Notes: generated from the sequence alone by a model not told the origin. Shown: positions 35,084 through 44,123, counted from the first letter of the stretch. The stretch: 64,000 nt of DNA from Streptomyces wedmorensis (GCF_000716445.1 NZ_JNWK01000038.1:1-64000), one strand, 5' to 3'. Numbers and translations: made by a program.

Positions 35084-36286
35084 CTACGCGGCCGTCGTCT
35101 CACGGGGGGACACGCCCGGCGCGAGGGCCAGGCGGTGCTTGCGCTTGGGCAGGCCCAACGTCGGATGCGAGGTGGCCCACAGCGACATCCTTACGATGCC
35201 CGCCTTGATCCGCGCGGCCTTGCGGCCGCCCATGTACTTCGGCTTTGCCTGCCCTTCGTGGTCGACCATCTGCAGGATTCCGTCCTGCCGCCCGAGGCTG
35301 ATGTGGTTGCCCGGGTACTCCAGCTTGGTGTTCGCGATCTTGCTGCCGGTCAGGCGTCCCACGATCGCGTCCGTGGCCTGCCGGCCGGTGTAGCCGGCCG
35401 AAGCGCAGGACATCGGCAGTGGCCGGCCGTTGTCGCCGATGGCGTAGGCGCTGTCACCGGCGGCGTAGACGTTCGGGTGAGAGACCGACCGCATGGTGCG
35501 ATCGACGACGATCCGACCGCTCTCCGTGACCTCCAGCCCGCTCACGGCGGCAATGGGGCTGACCGCGAACCCGGCCGTCCACACGGTCGCGTCGGAGGCC
35601 AGGGCGGCGCCGTCGGTGCACAGCACCCGCGTCGCTTCGACGGCTTCGACGCTGGTGTGCTCCAGGACGGTGATGCGCAGCCGGTCGCAGGTCCGGCGCA
35701 GGTGACTGCGGGCTCCGGCGGAGAGCGGTGCGCCCAGCTCACCGCGGGCGACCAGCGTCACCGACAGACCGGGACGGGACTCGGCGATCTCGGTAACGGT
35801 CTCGATGCCGGTCAACCCGTCGCCGACGACCAGCACACTCCCGCCTTCGCGCCGCCCGTCCAGGCTGTCCAGGCGCTCGCGCAGGCGCAGCGCTGAGGGC
35901 CGGGCGGCGACGTCGAAGGCGTGCTCGGCCACGCCGGGGACGCCGTGGTCGGCGACGTGGCTGCCGAGCGCGTAGAGAAGCGTGTCGTAGCCGAGCTCAC
36001 CGCCGCCGTCGGCGTCGGCCACGGCGACGACCTGGCGCTCAGGGTCGACGGTGGTGACACGAGCCCGGCGCAGCCGTACCGCCGTCCCCGCGAAGACGTC
36101 GGCGAGCTGTGGGGCCTCGATCTCCTGGCCGGCCGCGAGCTGGTGCAGCCGCAGCCGCTGGACGAAGTCCGGCTCGGCGTTGACCACGGTGATCTCGGTG
36201 TCCGTCGGGGACAGCCGGCGGGCCAGGGTCCCGGCCACGTAGGCCCCGGCATAGCCGGCGCCGAGGACGACGATGCGGTGCTTCAT
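35084..36286 (-). CDS. NAD(P)/FAD-dependent oxidoreductase, NDH-2-like
   Basis: HRIVVLGAGYAGAYVAGTLA (FAD GxGxxG) at the N-terminus, VLVVGDGLTGIETVTEIAES (NADH-binding) near residue 155, DATVWTAGFAVSPIAAVSG and NVYAAGDSAYAIGDNGRPLP (FAD ribityl motif) define a type II NADH dehydrogenase or related flavoprotein of 400 residues. A C-terminal Lys/Arg-rich segment (AKPKYMGGRKAARIKAGIVR) could associate with the membrane. It lies in the same direction as the ECF41 factor and membrane protein. A CRP/Rex-like palindrome lies 74 bases upstream. Confidence 0.88.
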   Translation of the reverse strand: MKHRIVVLGAGYAGAYVAGTLARRLSPTDTEITVVNAEPDFVQRLRLHQLAAGQEIEAPQLADVFAGTAVRLRRARVTTVDPERQVVAVADADGGGELGYDTLLYALGSHVADHGVPGVAEHAFDVAARPSALRLRERLDSLDGRREGGSVLVVGDGLTGIETVTEIAESRPGLSVTLVARGELGAPLSAGARSHLRRTCDRLRITVLEHTSVEAVEATRVLCTDGAALASDATVWTAGFAVSPIAAVSGLEVTESGRIVVDRTMRSVSHPNVYAAGDSAYAIGDNGRPLPMSCASAGYTGRQATDAIVGRLTGSKIANTKLEYPGNHISLGRQDGILQMVDHEGQAKPKYMGGRKAARIKAGIVRMSLWATSHPTLGLPKRKHRLALAPGVSPRETTAA

Positions 36287-36359
36287 GTCTCGCTCCTGTC
36301 GTTCGCTTGCTTCCGGTGACTTGAGCGGAACAGCGCCCCGATCCCTGACAAGAACCAGA

Positions 36360-36375
36360 TGTGATGTGGATCACA
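36360..36375. promoter_or_regulatory. CRP/Rex-like palindrome upstream of the NDH-2-like gene
   Basis: TGTGA, six bases, TCACA: both half-sites are perfect. The pattern fits a CRP/FNR-family site, and the 16-base span with TGTGA/TCACA also fits the Rex redox-sensor operator, although the inner bases differ from the usual Rex AAC/GTT. It lies 74 bases before the ATG at 36286. Confidence 0.45.
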
Positions 36376-36633
36376 GGTCGGCAAAGTTATTGCGGGGCCA
36401 CCTCGAGGGTTGGGCACACGGTCCATGAAGCCCGGAAGCCCCTCAGCGTGTCTGCGTGCTTGCATGATCGGTCGGCGGGGCCAGTAGATGTGCGGGGCCC
36501 CGGCACGACGACAACCGGCCCCAGGCCGATCCGGGCGTCCATGTCCAGGCGGAAGGTTCCGTGAACCGGAGGGAGGCGGGGCCAAGGAATACCGCACGGT
36601 TCGCATGACGCTCCCTGCCGACTGGGGCCGGCG
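36376..36633. other. Intergenic region
   Basis: No gene was recognised. The downstream coding fragment begins abruptly near 36634. Confidence 0.3.
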
Positions 36634-36915
36634 CCTGGGATGCCAAGCGCCGTGAGCCGTACGCCAACGACCAGGGCGCCGCCGCGAGCCTGGTGGCGGT
36701 GACGGCGCGGACCAACTGCCAGAAGGCCGGCCAGGACCCGAGGGAGTGGACGCCGCCGGCCTCGGAAGCCGCTTGCCGGTACATCTCCGAGTGGATCGGC
36801 ACGAAGCTGCGCTGGGGCCTTTCCGCGGACTGGGGTGAGGCCGACGCGCTTGCGCTGTACGCCGACGGGCCGTGCGAGGACACGACTGTCCACTACCCCC
36901 TGCCGCCTGACCTCA
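36634..36915 (+). pseudogene. HNH/GmrSD-type (DUF1524) nuclease, C-terminal fragment
   Basis: The frame reads AWDAKRREPYANDQGAAASL, VAVTARTNCQKAGQDPREWT, RYISEWIGTKLRWGLSADWG. This matches the part following the HNH motif in secreted DUF1524/GmrSD C-terminal-like proteins (RREAYAND, NRSKADQDP.W.PP, C.Y...W...K.RW.L). The N-terminus with the catalytic His is missing and no start codon fits. Confidence 0.6.
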
Positions 36916-37304
36916 GAAAATCTGCCGCGCCGAAGGGGCCCGCCGGGAGCCATCGACCGGCCACGTGGCGCACTGGCGCCCTCTGTGTGAACAAAGCCGT
37001 ATCCACGCCTTCATCAGGACGGGGCACCGATATCCGGAAGTGCGCGGGCATGCGTGTGCCGGACAGGCCTGGCCTGCCCGGCACACGCGTGTGTCATGGC
37101 CCGGGTCCCGATCCGGGCGGGTGGGATCGGCGGTGATGGTGGTGGCGGCCGCCCCAGGACTCGGTGTCGATGGTGCGGCCGCGTCGTCGCGGAGGGCGGC
37201 GGTGTCCGAGCGGTTGTCCCAGACGTAGTCGCGGCGGTCCTGGAAGAGGTCGGTGGGGGTGTCGCGGCCCTCACCGGTGTGGACGCGGACGGTGGAGCGG
37301 CCGG

Positions 37305-37609
37305 CGAGCCGGAAGGCGCACATCGGGTTCACGCCGCAGTCCGAGCACAGCCTCGGCGGCTACCGAGTGCAGGGCCGTGGCGAAGACGCGCAGCGGCTGG
37401 TGTCGGCGGCGAAGGCGCTGGAGGCGGCCGGTACGTTCGCCGTGCTGATCGAGATGGTGCCCGAGGAAGTCGGCGCGGAGATCACGCGGAGCGTGGCGGT
37501 GCCCACTGTCGGCATCGGTGCGGGCCGCGGGTGTGACGCGCAGGTGCTGGTCCGGCAGGACATGGCGGGCCTGCGGGCGGGAAGGCTGCTGCGGTTTGTG
37601 AAGCAGTAG
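37305..37609 (+). pseudogene. panB: Ketopantoate hydroxymethyltransferase (PanB), C-terminal fragment
   Basis: HIGFTPQSEHSLGGYRVQGR, GEDAQRLVSAAKALEAAGTF, IEMVPEEVGAEITRSVAVPT and VGIGAGRGCDAQVLVRQDM are PanB signatures (catalytic Glu in the MVPEEV region; IGIGAG loop). About the first 160 residues of a normal 265-280-residue PanB are absent, and upstream sequence is unrelated. A functional copy must be elsewhere if pantothenate is made. Confidence 0.75.
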
Positions 37610-37772
37610 GCCGATGTACATGGCGTACTGCGTGAAGCTGCCCTGGACTTCGCGGCCGACGTGGCAGCGGGAACGTTTCCCACACCGGAGCACACTCTCT
37701 GACCGGAACGGACACGCAGGGGAACGGGCGAGCGGCTGGAGGTCGCTCGCCCGCCCCTCTTTCCAGCGGGTG

Positions 37773-38757
37773 TTAGCGGGGCTCGGGCGCGGGCCAGGCT
37801 CGGGGGTAGGGCACGCGCAAGGCTTCGGGTGCCACGGGGGTGTGGCCGGCTGCGGCGTGGAGGCGGCCGTCGCGCAGGACTACGGCGCCGCTGCGGAGCA
37901 TGGTCGTGACCAGTTCGGCGGTAAGGGCCTCGGGGGTCACGTTCAGGAGGCGGGCGGCGTCGGTCAGCCAGGTGCGGGCGGTCGGGTACGGCTCGGCCTC
38001 GTCGGCCGGGATGCCGTCACGGATCATCAGGGCGAAGGCGAAGATGCGGCGGGCGCCGTACCAGACCGCTCCGGCCGGGTCGTCGACGAGCCGCTGGGCA
38101 CGGCGCAGGGCGACGGCGAACGCGGCTTCCGGGTTGGAGGGGATCGGGCCGTGCGAGGGCAGGCTCACCCGGGGGTTGAGGTCGGCCATCCGCTTGAGGG
38201 AGGCGAGCGCGGTTGTGGCCGCGTCGGCCGTCGAGTGCGAGGTTGACCCAGCCGACGTCGTAGTCCGACGGCGCGTCACCGACGACGAGGAGCCGCTCCT
38301 CGGGCTGTCACAGGGCGAGGTGGCCCGGGGTGTGCCCGGGGGTGCGGACGACTTCCCAGTCGGCGTCCCCGAGGCAGAGGAGCTGCCCGTCGTCGAGGGC
38401 AAGGCCGACGGTGTACGGGGCGACGGGCTGGTCGAGGTACTCGGCCGCGCAGCAGCCGGGGTCTCGGCGGGTGATCGCGTCGGCTTCCGGGGTGCCGGCG
38501 GCGATGGCGGCGCCTTGGGCCTGGAGGAGGGGGTTGCCGCCGACGTGGTCGGAGTGCCAGTGGGTGTTGACGACCAGGTCGACGGTGCCAGCGTGCGCGT
38601 AGGCCCAGGCGGCGGTCTCGTTGGCGTGGCCGACGAAGCCGGTGTCGACCAGGGTCGGTTGCCGTCCGGGCAGCAGGAGGGTGTTGGCGTCGGGGAGGGG
38701 GCGCTGCCACCACGTAAGCCAGGCCGGCAGGGCCGGTGTGCCCGGCTGGCGGCTCAC
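37773..38757 (-). pseudogene. Metallo-beta-lactamase-fold hydrolase with stop and frameshift
   Basis: The first part (ATG 38757) has NTHWHSDHVGGNPLL (HxHxDH motif) and VRTPGHTPGHLAL, then a TGA at about 38308. The same frame continues QPEERLLVVGDAPSDYDVGW VNLALDG, so the stop replaces a sense codon. Near 38230 the frame shifts to DAATTALASLKRMADLNPRV, SLPSHGPIPSNPEAAFAVAL and an intact C-terminus. It overlaps the thioesterase stop (ATGA), so the pair was an operon. Confidence 0.75.
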
Positions 38758-39212
38758 TGGGCGGTCCTGTTCACGCGGACCAGGGTCCGCTGACTGTTGG
38801 CGACGAGCTTCCCAGTGCCGTCCGTCTGGACGCCGTAGACCTCCGATTGGCAGACGGTCAGGGTGCGTCCGGACTTGACGACGGTGCCGATCGTTTCGAG
38901 GTGGTCGCCGGCGGCAGGCGCGAGGAGGTTGGTCTTGTACTCGACGGTGAGGACTTCGGATTGCCCGTCGAAGAGGGCGAGCGCGGCGTAGCTGCCGGCG
39001 CTGTCCACGATCGCACTGGTGGCGCCGGCGTGGACGTAGCCATGCTGCTGGGCCGCCTCGGGCCGGGCAGGGAGCACGATGTGCACGCGGCCGGGGCCGA
39101 GGCGAGTGATCCGAGCACCGAGGTGGGACATCAGGCCCTGCAGGTCAAAGCTGTCCTGGACGCGCTTCTGCACCGCGGGGCTCGCCTGCTCGTGCTGCAT
39201 CTGGTCTTCCAC
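38754..39212 (-). CDS. PaaI-type hotdog thioesterase
   Basis: The 152-residue protein has a hotdog fold: LGARITRLGPGRVHIVLPAR, QQHGYVHAGATSAIVDSAGS (the HGG/HAGA active-site turn with the following Asp), EVLTVEYKTNLLAPAAGDHL and TVCQSEVYGVQTDGTGKLVA. Members hydrolyse acyl-CoA thioesters in the cytoplasm. It is first in a two-gene unit with the decayed MBL hydrolase. Confidence 0.88.
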   Translation of the reverse strand: MEDQMQHEQASPAVQKRVQDSFDLQGLMSHLGARITRLGPGRVHIVLPARPEAAQQHGYVHAGATSAIVDSAGSYAALALFDGQSEVLTVEYKTNLLAPAAGDHLETIGTVVKSGRTLTVCQSEVYGVQTDGTGKLVANSQRTLVRVNRTAQ

Positions 39213-39282
39213 GTGCGTGCTCTCCTTCGGATCCGTGTCGGGCGAGGCGGGGCCTCAGCCAGCCAGGCGTTCCTGCTCGCAG

Positions 39283-39306
39283 GCTTGCCCACATGGCTGG
39301 GCAAGC
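39283..39306. terminator. Hairpin upstream of the thioesterase gene
   Basis: GCTTGCCCA, six bases, TGGGCAAGC: a perfect 9-bp stem, with a further GGCTTGCCCAC copy at about 39331. The position 70 bases upstream of the thioesterase start is unusual for a terminator, so an operator is possible. Confidence 0.35.
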
Positions 39307-39369
39307 TTCGTCCGGCCTGTGCAGGCCCAGGCTTGCCCACGTGTGACCCGCAGCGGTAGTTGTCACCGC

Positions 39370-39615
39370 CGGCGCCCGCCGACGCCGCGCTGTCCCGCGC
39401 TGTCCCGCGCGGTCCGCAGCAAGCAACTCCTCGAGGACCTCCAGGAGCACACCGACACGATGACCGGCCAACAGCTGCGCGACGGAGCGCACCGGGCGCT
39501 GCGCCGCTTCACGCAGGCCCAGCCGCCCGCAGGCCAGGTCTACAGCATCACCGCGCTGATCCGGCGCGGCGTACGCATCGACTGCTCCGTCCCCGACCGC
39601 CTGGCCTGCGCCTGA
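39370..39615 (+). pseudogene. Fragment of an unidentified protein
   Basis: SKQLLEDLQEHTDTMTGQQL, RDGAHRALRRFTQAQPPAGQ and VYSITALIRRGVRIDCSVPD end at a TGA (39615). The sequence looks coding, but no start codon with a ribosome binding site is visible and upstream sequence is noise. The family was not recognised. Confidence 0.35.
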
Positions 39616-40037
39616 CGGTCGCATGGACAGGGGCCCTGGCCGGGCGAGGCAGGGGCCGGCGTGCTTCCGCCGGAGCGGAGCGCACACGCGTCTCCCGGTC
39701 AAGGACCCCCGGCGTTGTCTGTGACTTTGCTTCGTTGTCGGCCAGGGGGCCGGTGAACAGAGCAGCTCCCGGGATGGCGTTGCTTCGTAGTTGGCCGTTT
39801 CGTTGACGGGTAGTTGGCCTGTGCGGAGACAGTGCGGTCGCCCAGGGTGGGTTTCGGGTTTGGATGCGGATTCTTCTGAGCGACGGCATGCCATAGCCGC
39901 TCGATGGCTTCCCGGCCTGCACGGTTCAACCGCGCGGCTTCCCTGAACAGAGGGCCCGGCCTCGGAGCCAAGCGTGTGGGCGACGGAGCCGAGATCCGTG
40001 CTCCGGTCGTCCACGTCGATGTGTACTGACATCCCTC
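39616..40037. other. Gap of about 420 bp with no supported gene
   Basis: Overlapping frames on both strands are low-complexity. Two short plus-strand stretches between 39720 and 39860 are A/T-richer than the surroundings. Confidence 0.35.
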
Positions 40038-40886
40038 TCAGTGGAAGTCCTCCGCGTGGTCCACCGCCCACTCCCGGAAGGACCGGGCAGGGGCACCCGT
40101 GATGCGCTCCACCTCATCGTTGACCGGCTCCGGATTGTCGAGCATCTCCGCCTGGGCCGGCAGCACGGCCTCCACCAGCTCTGCCGGGTAGCCGGCGGCC
40201 TTCATCTGCTCGACGGCCTCGTCCAGTGCGATCTCCTCGAACCGCACCGGCCGCCCGATGGCCTCGCTGATCAGCGCCACCTGCCGTTCCTGGGTGATCA
40301 GTTCGAGCCCGGTGATCAGGGGGCGGGCGCCGAGCAGGGCGTCGGTCGTCAGCGCCTGAACGGCGACCGCAGCGATGTCCGCCTCGTGGATCAGCGGGCG
40401 GGCGAGCCTTGCCAGCGGCGCCCGTACCACACCGGTAGCGCGGATCTCCTCCGCCCAGCCCAGCGTGTTGCTCGCGAACCCGGTGGGCCGCAGCGCCGTC
40501 CACTCCAGGCCCGACGCCTCGATCCGCCGCTCCAGTTCTGTGTGGAACATGGTGATCGCCTCGCCCGGCTTCTCCTCGCCCCCGACCCCGGCGGATGACA
40601 GGTACACCACCCGTCGGGCGTGCTTCCCGATCGCGTCGATCACGTCCGACGCGCCCTCGGCGCTCAGGAACGGCCACACCAGGAAGACCGAATCGACGCC
40701 CTCCAGAGCAGTGTCCAGCGACGCGGGATCACCGAGATCGCCGCGTACCGCCTGCACACCCTCCGGGAAGTCCGCCTCCCCTCTCACCAGCGCCCGAACG
40801 GGAACGCCCGCCGCGTGCAGTTGGGTCACCACCGCGCCGCCGACCTTTCCGGTCGCGCCGGTCACCAGGATCCTGGGCTGTGTCAT
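40038..40886 (-). CDS. NmrA-like NAD(P)H-binding protein
   Basis: GAGGAGGTTCCG before the ATG at 40886 fixes the start, giving 282 residues. RILVTGATGKVGGAVVTQL is the atypical-SDR nucleotide loop (TGATGxxG). VRGDLGDPASLDTALEGVDS, VVYLSSAGVGG and WTALRPTGFASNTLGW follow, as in NmrA/QOR2-type proteins that sense or reduce quinones. The active-site Tyr-Lys of classical SDRs is absent, as usual for this group. It is likely monocistronic. Confidence 0.88.
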   Translation of the reverse strand: MTQPRILVTGATGKVGGAVVTQLHAAGVPVRALVRGEADFPEGVQAVRGDLGDPASLDTALEGVDSVFLVWPFLSAEGASDVIDAIGKHARRVVYLSSAGVGGEEKPGEAITMFHTELERRIEASGLEWTALRPTGFASNTLGWAEEIRATGVVRAPLARLARPLIHEADIAAVAVQALTTDALLGARPLITGLELITQERQVALISEAIGRPVRFEEIALDEAVEQMKAAGYPAELVEAVLPAQAEMLDNPEPVNDEVERITGAPARSFREWAVDHAEDFH

Positions 40887-40959
40887 CGGAACCTCCTCGT
40901 CTCGCAGTTCGATGACACGACTCTCGTACATCAACCAAGGTTCAGGTCAAGCGCCGGCC

Positions 40960-41400
40960 GGCCGGAGCAGCCGACAGGCGCTGCGCCAACTTCCGAAGCG
41001 AGTTCGGTCACCAGGTGCCACTGGCCGACTGCACCAAAGCGTTCACCAGGCTCACGGAGATGGCCGTCTACGGCGACAGCACCGGCGACCACGGCCGTGA
41101 CGACGGGGCGGGGCACCAGTGAGCAGCACGCACCTGGTCCTGCACGACCCGGAGGGACGCCTCGAAGCGGAGCTCCCGCTCGACCGGGCACCTCACGAGT
41201 ACCTCGTCAAGGCCGTGCTCGGATGGACCGGGACCCCCGGCCTGCCACCCGCGGACCTCCAACAGATCGCCCTGCTCCTCACCGGCACCGCCCGCGCCGT
41301 CGCAGCCGACGGTTCGCCGCGCCGCCGACATGCTGCCCGACGACCACGCCGCCCGCGCCCTGGCCGACGTCGTCCCGGAGGAGGCTGACCACCCCAGTGC
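40960..41400 (+). pseudogene. Two coupled gene remnants, unidentified
   Basis: EFGHQVPLADCTKAFTRLTE then MAVYGDSTGDHGRDDGAGHQ ends at a TGA overlapping a GTG at 41119 (GTGA). The next frame reads SSTHLVLHDPEGRLEAELPL, HEYLVKAVLGWTGTPGLPPA and ADLQQIALLLTGTARAVAAD, then shifts to RRAADMLPDDHAARALADVV. The overlapping arrangement suggests an operon from a plasmid or element. The first gene lacks a start and the second is frameshifted. Confidence 0.4.
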
Positions 41401-41493
41401 GGCTCTTCAATCGAGGTCTCGTGACCGTCGTCCAGGACGTGGATCCGTCCTCAGAGACCGTGCTTGCCCGGACTGGCTTTGTGCGCGAGAACC

Positions 41494-41642
41494 GGCTCTG
41501 GCTCAACTTCTGTGGTCTGGTACGGCCTCCTCACTCCACAGTGGCAGCGGTCGAGGAAACCGACAGGTCAGACGCTCGTAAGACCATCGGTCGACGGCCG
41601 CACTCGCCGGCACCACAGAAGTTGTGCGAGAGCCCGAGAACC
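41494..41642. repeat. Diverged short inverted-repeat unit next to the 326-bp element
   Basis: GGCTCTGGCTCAACTTCTGT (41494 on) and the complementary ACCACAGAAGTTGTGCGAGA (41612 on) are imperfect inverted copies of the same end sequence as the 41665-41990 element. The enclosed 120 bases hold no gene. It looks like an older, internally deleted copy. Confidence 0.5.
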
Positions 41643-41664
41643 GACAGCACGTGTTCACGACTTC

Positions 41665-41990
41665 GGGTTCTGGCTCAACTTCTGTGAAGTGCGCACGTTG
41701 AGTGACGTGCTACCCGCCGGGGTGGTCTACTGTCCCGCCGGGAGGTGTCGTGCGTGGTGTGGTGATGTTGCTGAGGCGGACCTGGGTGGACTGGTCTGTC
41801 TTCGTCTGCATGGTCGTGGCTGCGGCCAGGTGCAGGGGTCCCATCGCGGCTGGTCTCTTCACGGTGTTCGCGGTCGCGGTGGCGGTCGTTGCTGCCCGCG
41901 AGAGCTGGAAGCTGGTACAGCTGGCTGATATCGGGCCGACACGTTCTGCCGGCGGGTCGGAGGCGCACCACAGAAGTTGAGCCAGAACCC
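41665..41990. mobile_element. 326-bp element with perfect 22-bp inverted ends and one small gene
   Basis: GGGTTCTGGCTCAACTTCTG (41665 on, 22 bases to 41686) recurs as an exact reverse complement at 41969-41990. There is no transposase, only a small membrane-protein frame. It is MITE-like and presumably mobilised in trans by a transposase using the same ends. A diverged partner lies immediately upstream and a lone end-like sequence at 21620. Confidence 0.6.
41750..41980 (+). CDS. Small membrane protein inside the 326-bp element
   Basis: GGAGG at 41741-41745 precedes GTG 41750; an ATG at 41765 is an alternative. The 76-residue product has two hydrophobic segments (VDWSVFVCMVVAAARC and AAGLFTVFAVAVAVVAARES) and a short hydrophilic tail. 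Its TGA lies within the right inverted repeat. It is the only gene in the element. It may be chance in such a short sequence, but the ribosome binding site and hydrophobic pattern support it. Confidence 0.4.
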   Translation: MRGVVMLLRRTWVDWSVFVCMVVAAARCRGPIAAGLFTVFAVAVAVVAARESWKLVQLADIGPTRSAGGSEAHHRS

Positions 41991-41996
41991 GTTCTT

Positions 41997-42245
41997 GTGG
42001 ACAAAACCACCCGCCGCAGCACGGTGTTCGCCCGGGAGGGCCTGCGCCTGTCCGGCGGGGACGTGGAGGGGCTCGCGCAGTTCCGTGCCGAAGTGCATGC
42101 CACGTGTGCGGCGATCGGGTCGCCTCGTGTCCTGGTCTCGATCCTCGTGCAGGCTCTGGCGCCGGCCGCAGCCGCGGCGGCGGCGCCAGCCTCCTACGCC
42201 CTGCGCGGCGCTGCCGACGTTCACGTGCTCGCTGCGCTCCGGTAG
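41997..42245 (+). CDS. Small hypothetical protein
   Basis: GTG 41997 opens an 82-residue frame: DKTTRRSTVFAREGLRLSGG, DVEGLAQFRAEVHATCAAIG and PRVLVSILVQALAPAAAAAA. It begins directly after the 326-bp element, so it may be the remainder of a gene interrupted by the insertion. The family was not recognised. Confidence 0.35.
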   Translation: MDKTTRRSTVFAREGLRLSGGDVEGLAQFRAEVHATCAAIGSPRVLVSILVQALAPAAAAAAAPASYALRGAADVHVLAALR

Positions 42246-42366
42246 GCCGCTGTGGACGCGGCGGACGCCTTGGTGATCGCGGCCGCCCGCTGCTTCGCCT
42301 GACGGCCGGGGCCGCCCGGGTCAGCCCCTGATGTGACGTTCCTCCAATGGAATCAACTTCCGCATC

Positions 42367-42392
42367 TCGCATGCCGAAATCGCATGTCGAAT
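42367..42392 (+). promoter_or_regulatory. Tandem 13-bp direct repeats upstream of the Tap-like gene
   Basis: TCGCATGCCGAAA and TCGCATGTCGAAT are head-to-tail and agree at 11 of 13 positions. They end 15 bases before the ATG at 42408, overlapping the likely promoter (TTAGGGT as -10). They could be an autoregulatory site for the helix-turn-helix of the encoded protein or an iteron-like binding site. Confidence 0.5.
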
Positions 42393-42407
42393 GTTAGGGT
42401 CGCATCC

Positions 42408-44123
42408 ATGATGGGTACTGAAGAGATCCTCAGGCTTACGGTCGCGGCGCTCATGGCGCGGGCCGGAGAGCGGCAGGCCGATCTGGCCGCGGGTATCGGG
42501 CAGGCCCAGACGCAGGTGTCCCGCAAGCAGTCGGGCCGCGCGCACTGGTCGCTGGAGGACGTCGACCTCCTCGCCGCGCACTACCGGCTGCATCCGCTCG
42601 ACCTGTTGGCCGGGCCCACACACGCGGCCGGTGTGCTGCACGGCTCGCTCTCCAGCCTCCAGCCGGCCGGTGCCCCGTCGCTTCCCGCCGCCATCGAGCG
42701 CCCGGCCCCGGCGGTGACCGTCGTCCTGGACGAGGCGGCCGACACCCTGGCCACCCTGGAACGCGAGCGCCCCGGATCGGCCGCCGCCCTCACCCGCACC
42801 GGCCGCGAGCCCTCCGCCACCGGGCAGCCCGCGCGCCCCGCCGCCGCGCCACCGGCCGGGCCGTGCGTGCTGTGCGGGCAGCCCGCGCAGCATGAACTGG
42901 ACGGCTTCCCGCAGCACTTGACCGCGGAGGAGTGCGCGGCGGCCGTCGCCGCCGCAGGCACGCCGCAGGCCTCCACGCCGGCTGTCGAGGAGGTCCCTGC
43001 TCCCGTGGCTCCGGTCGGCCCATCATCGCCCGTCGCCGCGCCCCTGACCGAGCCGGCCGTTCCGGTCGAGCCGACTGCGCCGGCCGCGCAGGTCGTACCG
43101 GACATCCCGCCGGCGTCCGCCGACCAGGCCGTACCGGCGCCGGCGGGGCCGCGGCGGAGCGCGCCCGGCTACGCCTCCGCCACGCTCGTCGATCAGATCG
43201 CCGACCGTGTGCACGACGTGCTGGCGTCGTGCTCCGGTGACATGGAGGCGGCACAGGCGGAGCTGATCAAGACCGCTATTCCCGACGTGATGACGCTCCT
43301 GAAAGCATCCCGGGTGGGTGGACGGTACGAGCATTCGGAATTCCCGCCGACGCAGGAAATCCTCCGGAAGAAGTCCCAGAAAGGCGCGGACGAAATCTGG
43401 GAGGGCCGCCCCAAGTGGCGCAACCCCGAGCTCTTCGCGGCGGCCAAGCGCGGCGAGGTCATCGAGGTGACCGCCCTGGACATGAACGCGGCCTACCTGT
43501 CCGCGCTCAAGTGCTGGCTGCCGATCGGTCAGCTGCGCGAGGAGACCAGCGGCGTCCACGACCCGAAGAAGGCCGGCGTCCACCTCATCACCCCCGCCGA
43601 CTGGGACCATCCCGACCTGCCCAACCCGCTGGGCAACCGCATGGAGCCGGGGGAGCTGTGGGTCAGCGAGTCCACGCTGCGCCTGCTCCTCGACTGCGCC
43701 CGCCAGGACCTCACGGACGCCCCGGTGATTCACCGCTCTCTCGTCTCCGGCGCGTCCGAAGCGCTGCTGGAAAAGCTCCGCCGGGCTCTGGCCGAGTCCC
43801 GGAAAACCGCTCTCGCCGAAGGCGACGAACTGACCGTGGCCTATGTGAAGGCCATGTACTCGAAATTCGTCTCGACCATCGGAGAGTCCAGCGCGAACCG
43901 TGAGATCCGCCGCCCCGACTGGATGCACATCATCCGCGCCAAGGCATTCGCCAATCTGTGGATGAAGGCCCACAAGGCACACAAAGCCGGGCTTCAGGTC
44001 GTGGAAATCTCCGGAACCGATGAACTCCACGTCGTGGGAGACTGGCGACCGGTATTTCCCGAGGGCCGCGACCTGAACCAGGTCAAGGAAAAGACCACCT
44101 ACATTCTGGGAGGTAAGCGCTGA
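42408..44123 (+). CDS. Tap-like telomere-associated protein, HTH plus polymerase-like domain
   Basis: ATG 42408 gives 571 residues. An XRE-type HTH (GERQADLAAGIGQAQTQVSR, residues of about 20-60) is followed by a Pro/Ala linker with a CVLCGQPAQH motif. The C-terminal half has EVTALDMNAAYLSALKCWLP IG, DLPNPLGNRMEPGELWVS, YVKAMYSKFVSTIGES, IRRPDWMHIIRAKAFANLWM and VVEISGTDELHVVG. These parallel the order of Tap and family-B polymerase motifs A, B and C (D-x-N-x-x-Y, K...Y, TD). It is coupled to a small HTH protein (TGATG overlap). The Tap relation is from memory of the family and not checked. Confidence 0.55.
   Translation: MMGTEEILRLTVAALMARAGERQADLAAGIGQAQTQVSRKQSGRAHWSLEDVDLLAAHYRLHPLDLLAGPTHAAGVLHGSLSSLQPAGAPSLPAAIERPAPAVTVVLDEAADTLATLERERPGSAAALTRTGREPSATGQPARPAAAPPAGPCVLCGQPAQHELDGFPQHLTAEECAAAVAAAGTPQASTPAVEEVPAPVAPVGPSSPVAAPLTEPAVPVEPTAPAAQVVPDIPPASADQAVPAPAGPRRSAPGYASATLVDQIADRVHDVLASCSGDMEAAQAELIKTAIPDVMTLLKASRVGGRYEHSEFPPTQEILRKKSQKGADEIWEGRPKWRNPELFAAAKRGEVIEVTALDMNAAYLSALKCWLPIGQLREETSGVHDPKKAGVHLITPADWDHPDLPNPLGNRMEPGELWVSESTLRLLLDCARQDLTDAPVIHRSLVSGASEALLEKLRRALAESRKTALAEGDELTVAYVKAMYSKFVSTIGESSANREIRRPDWMHIIRAKAFANLWMKAHKAHKAGLQVVEISGTDELHVVGDWRPVFPEGRDLNQVKEKTTYILGGKR

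Noticed and set aside
42333..42407. Upstream ATGs at 42333 and 42384 as starts of the Tap-like gene
   Set aside because: They would translate through the tandem 13-bp repeats and promoter-like sequence; the 42408 start leaves these as regulatory DNA.
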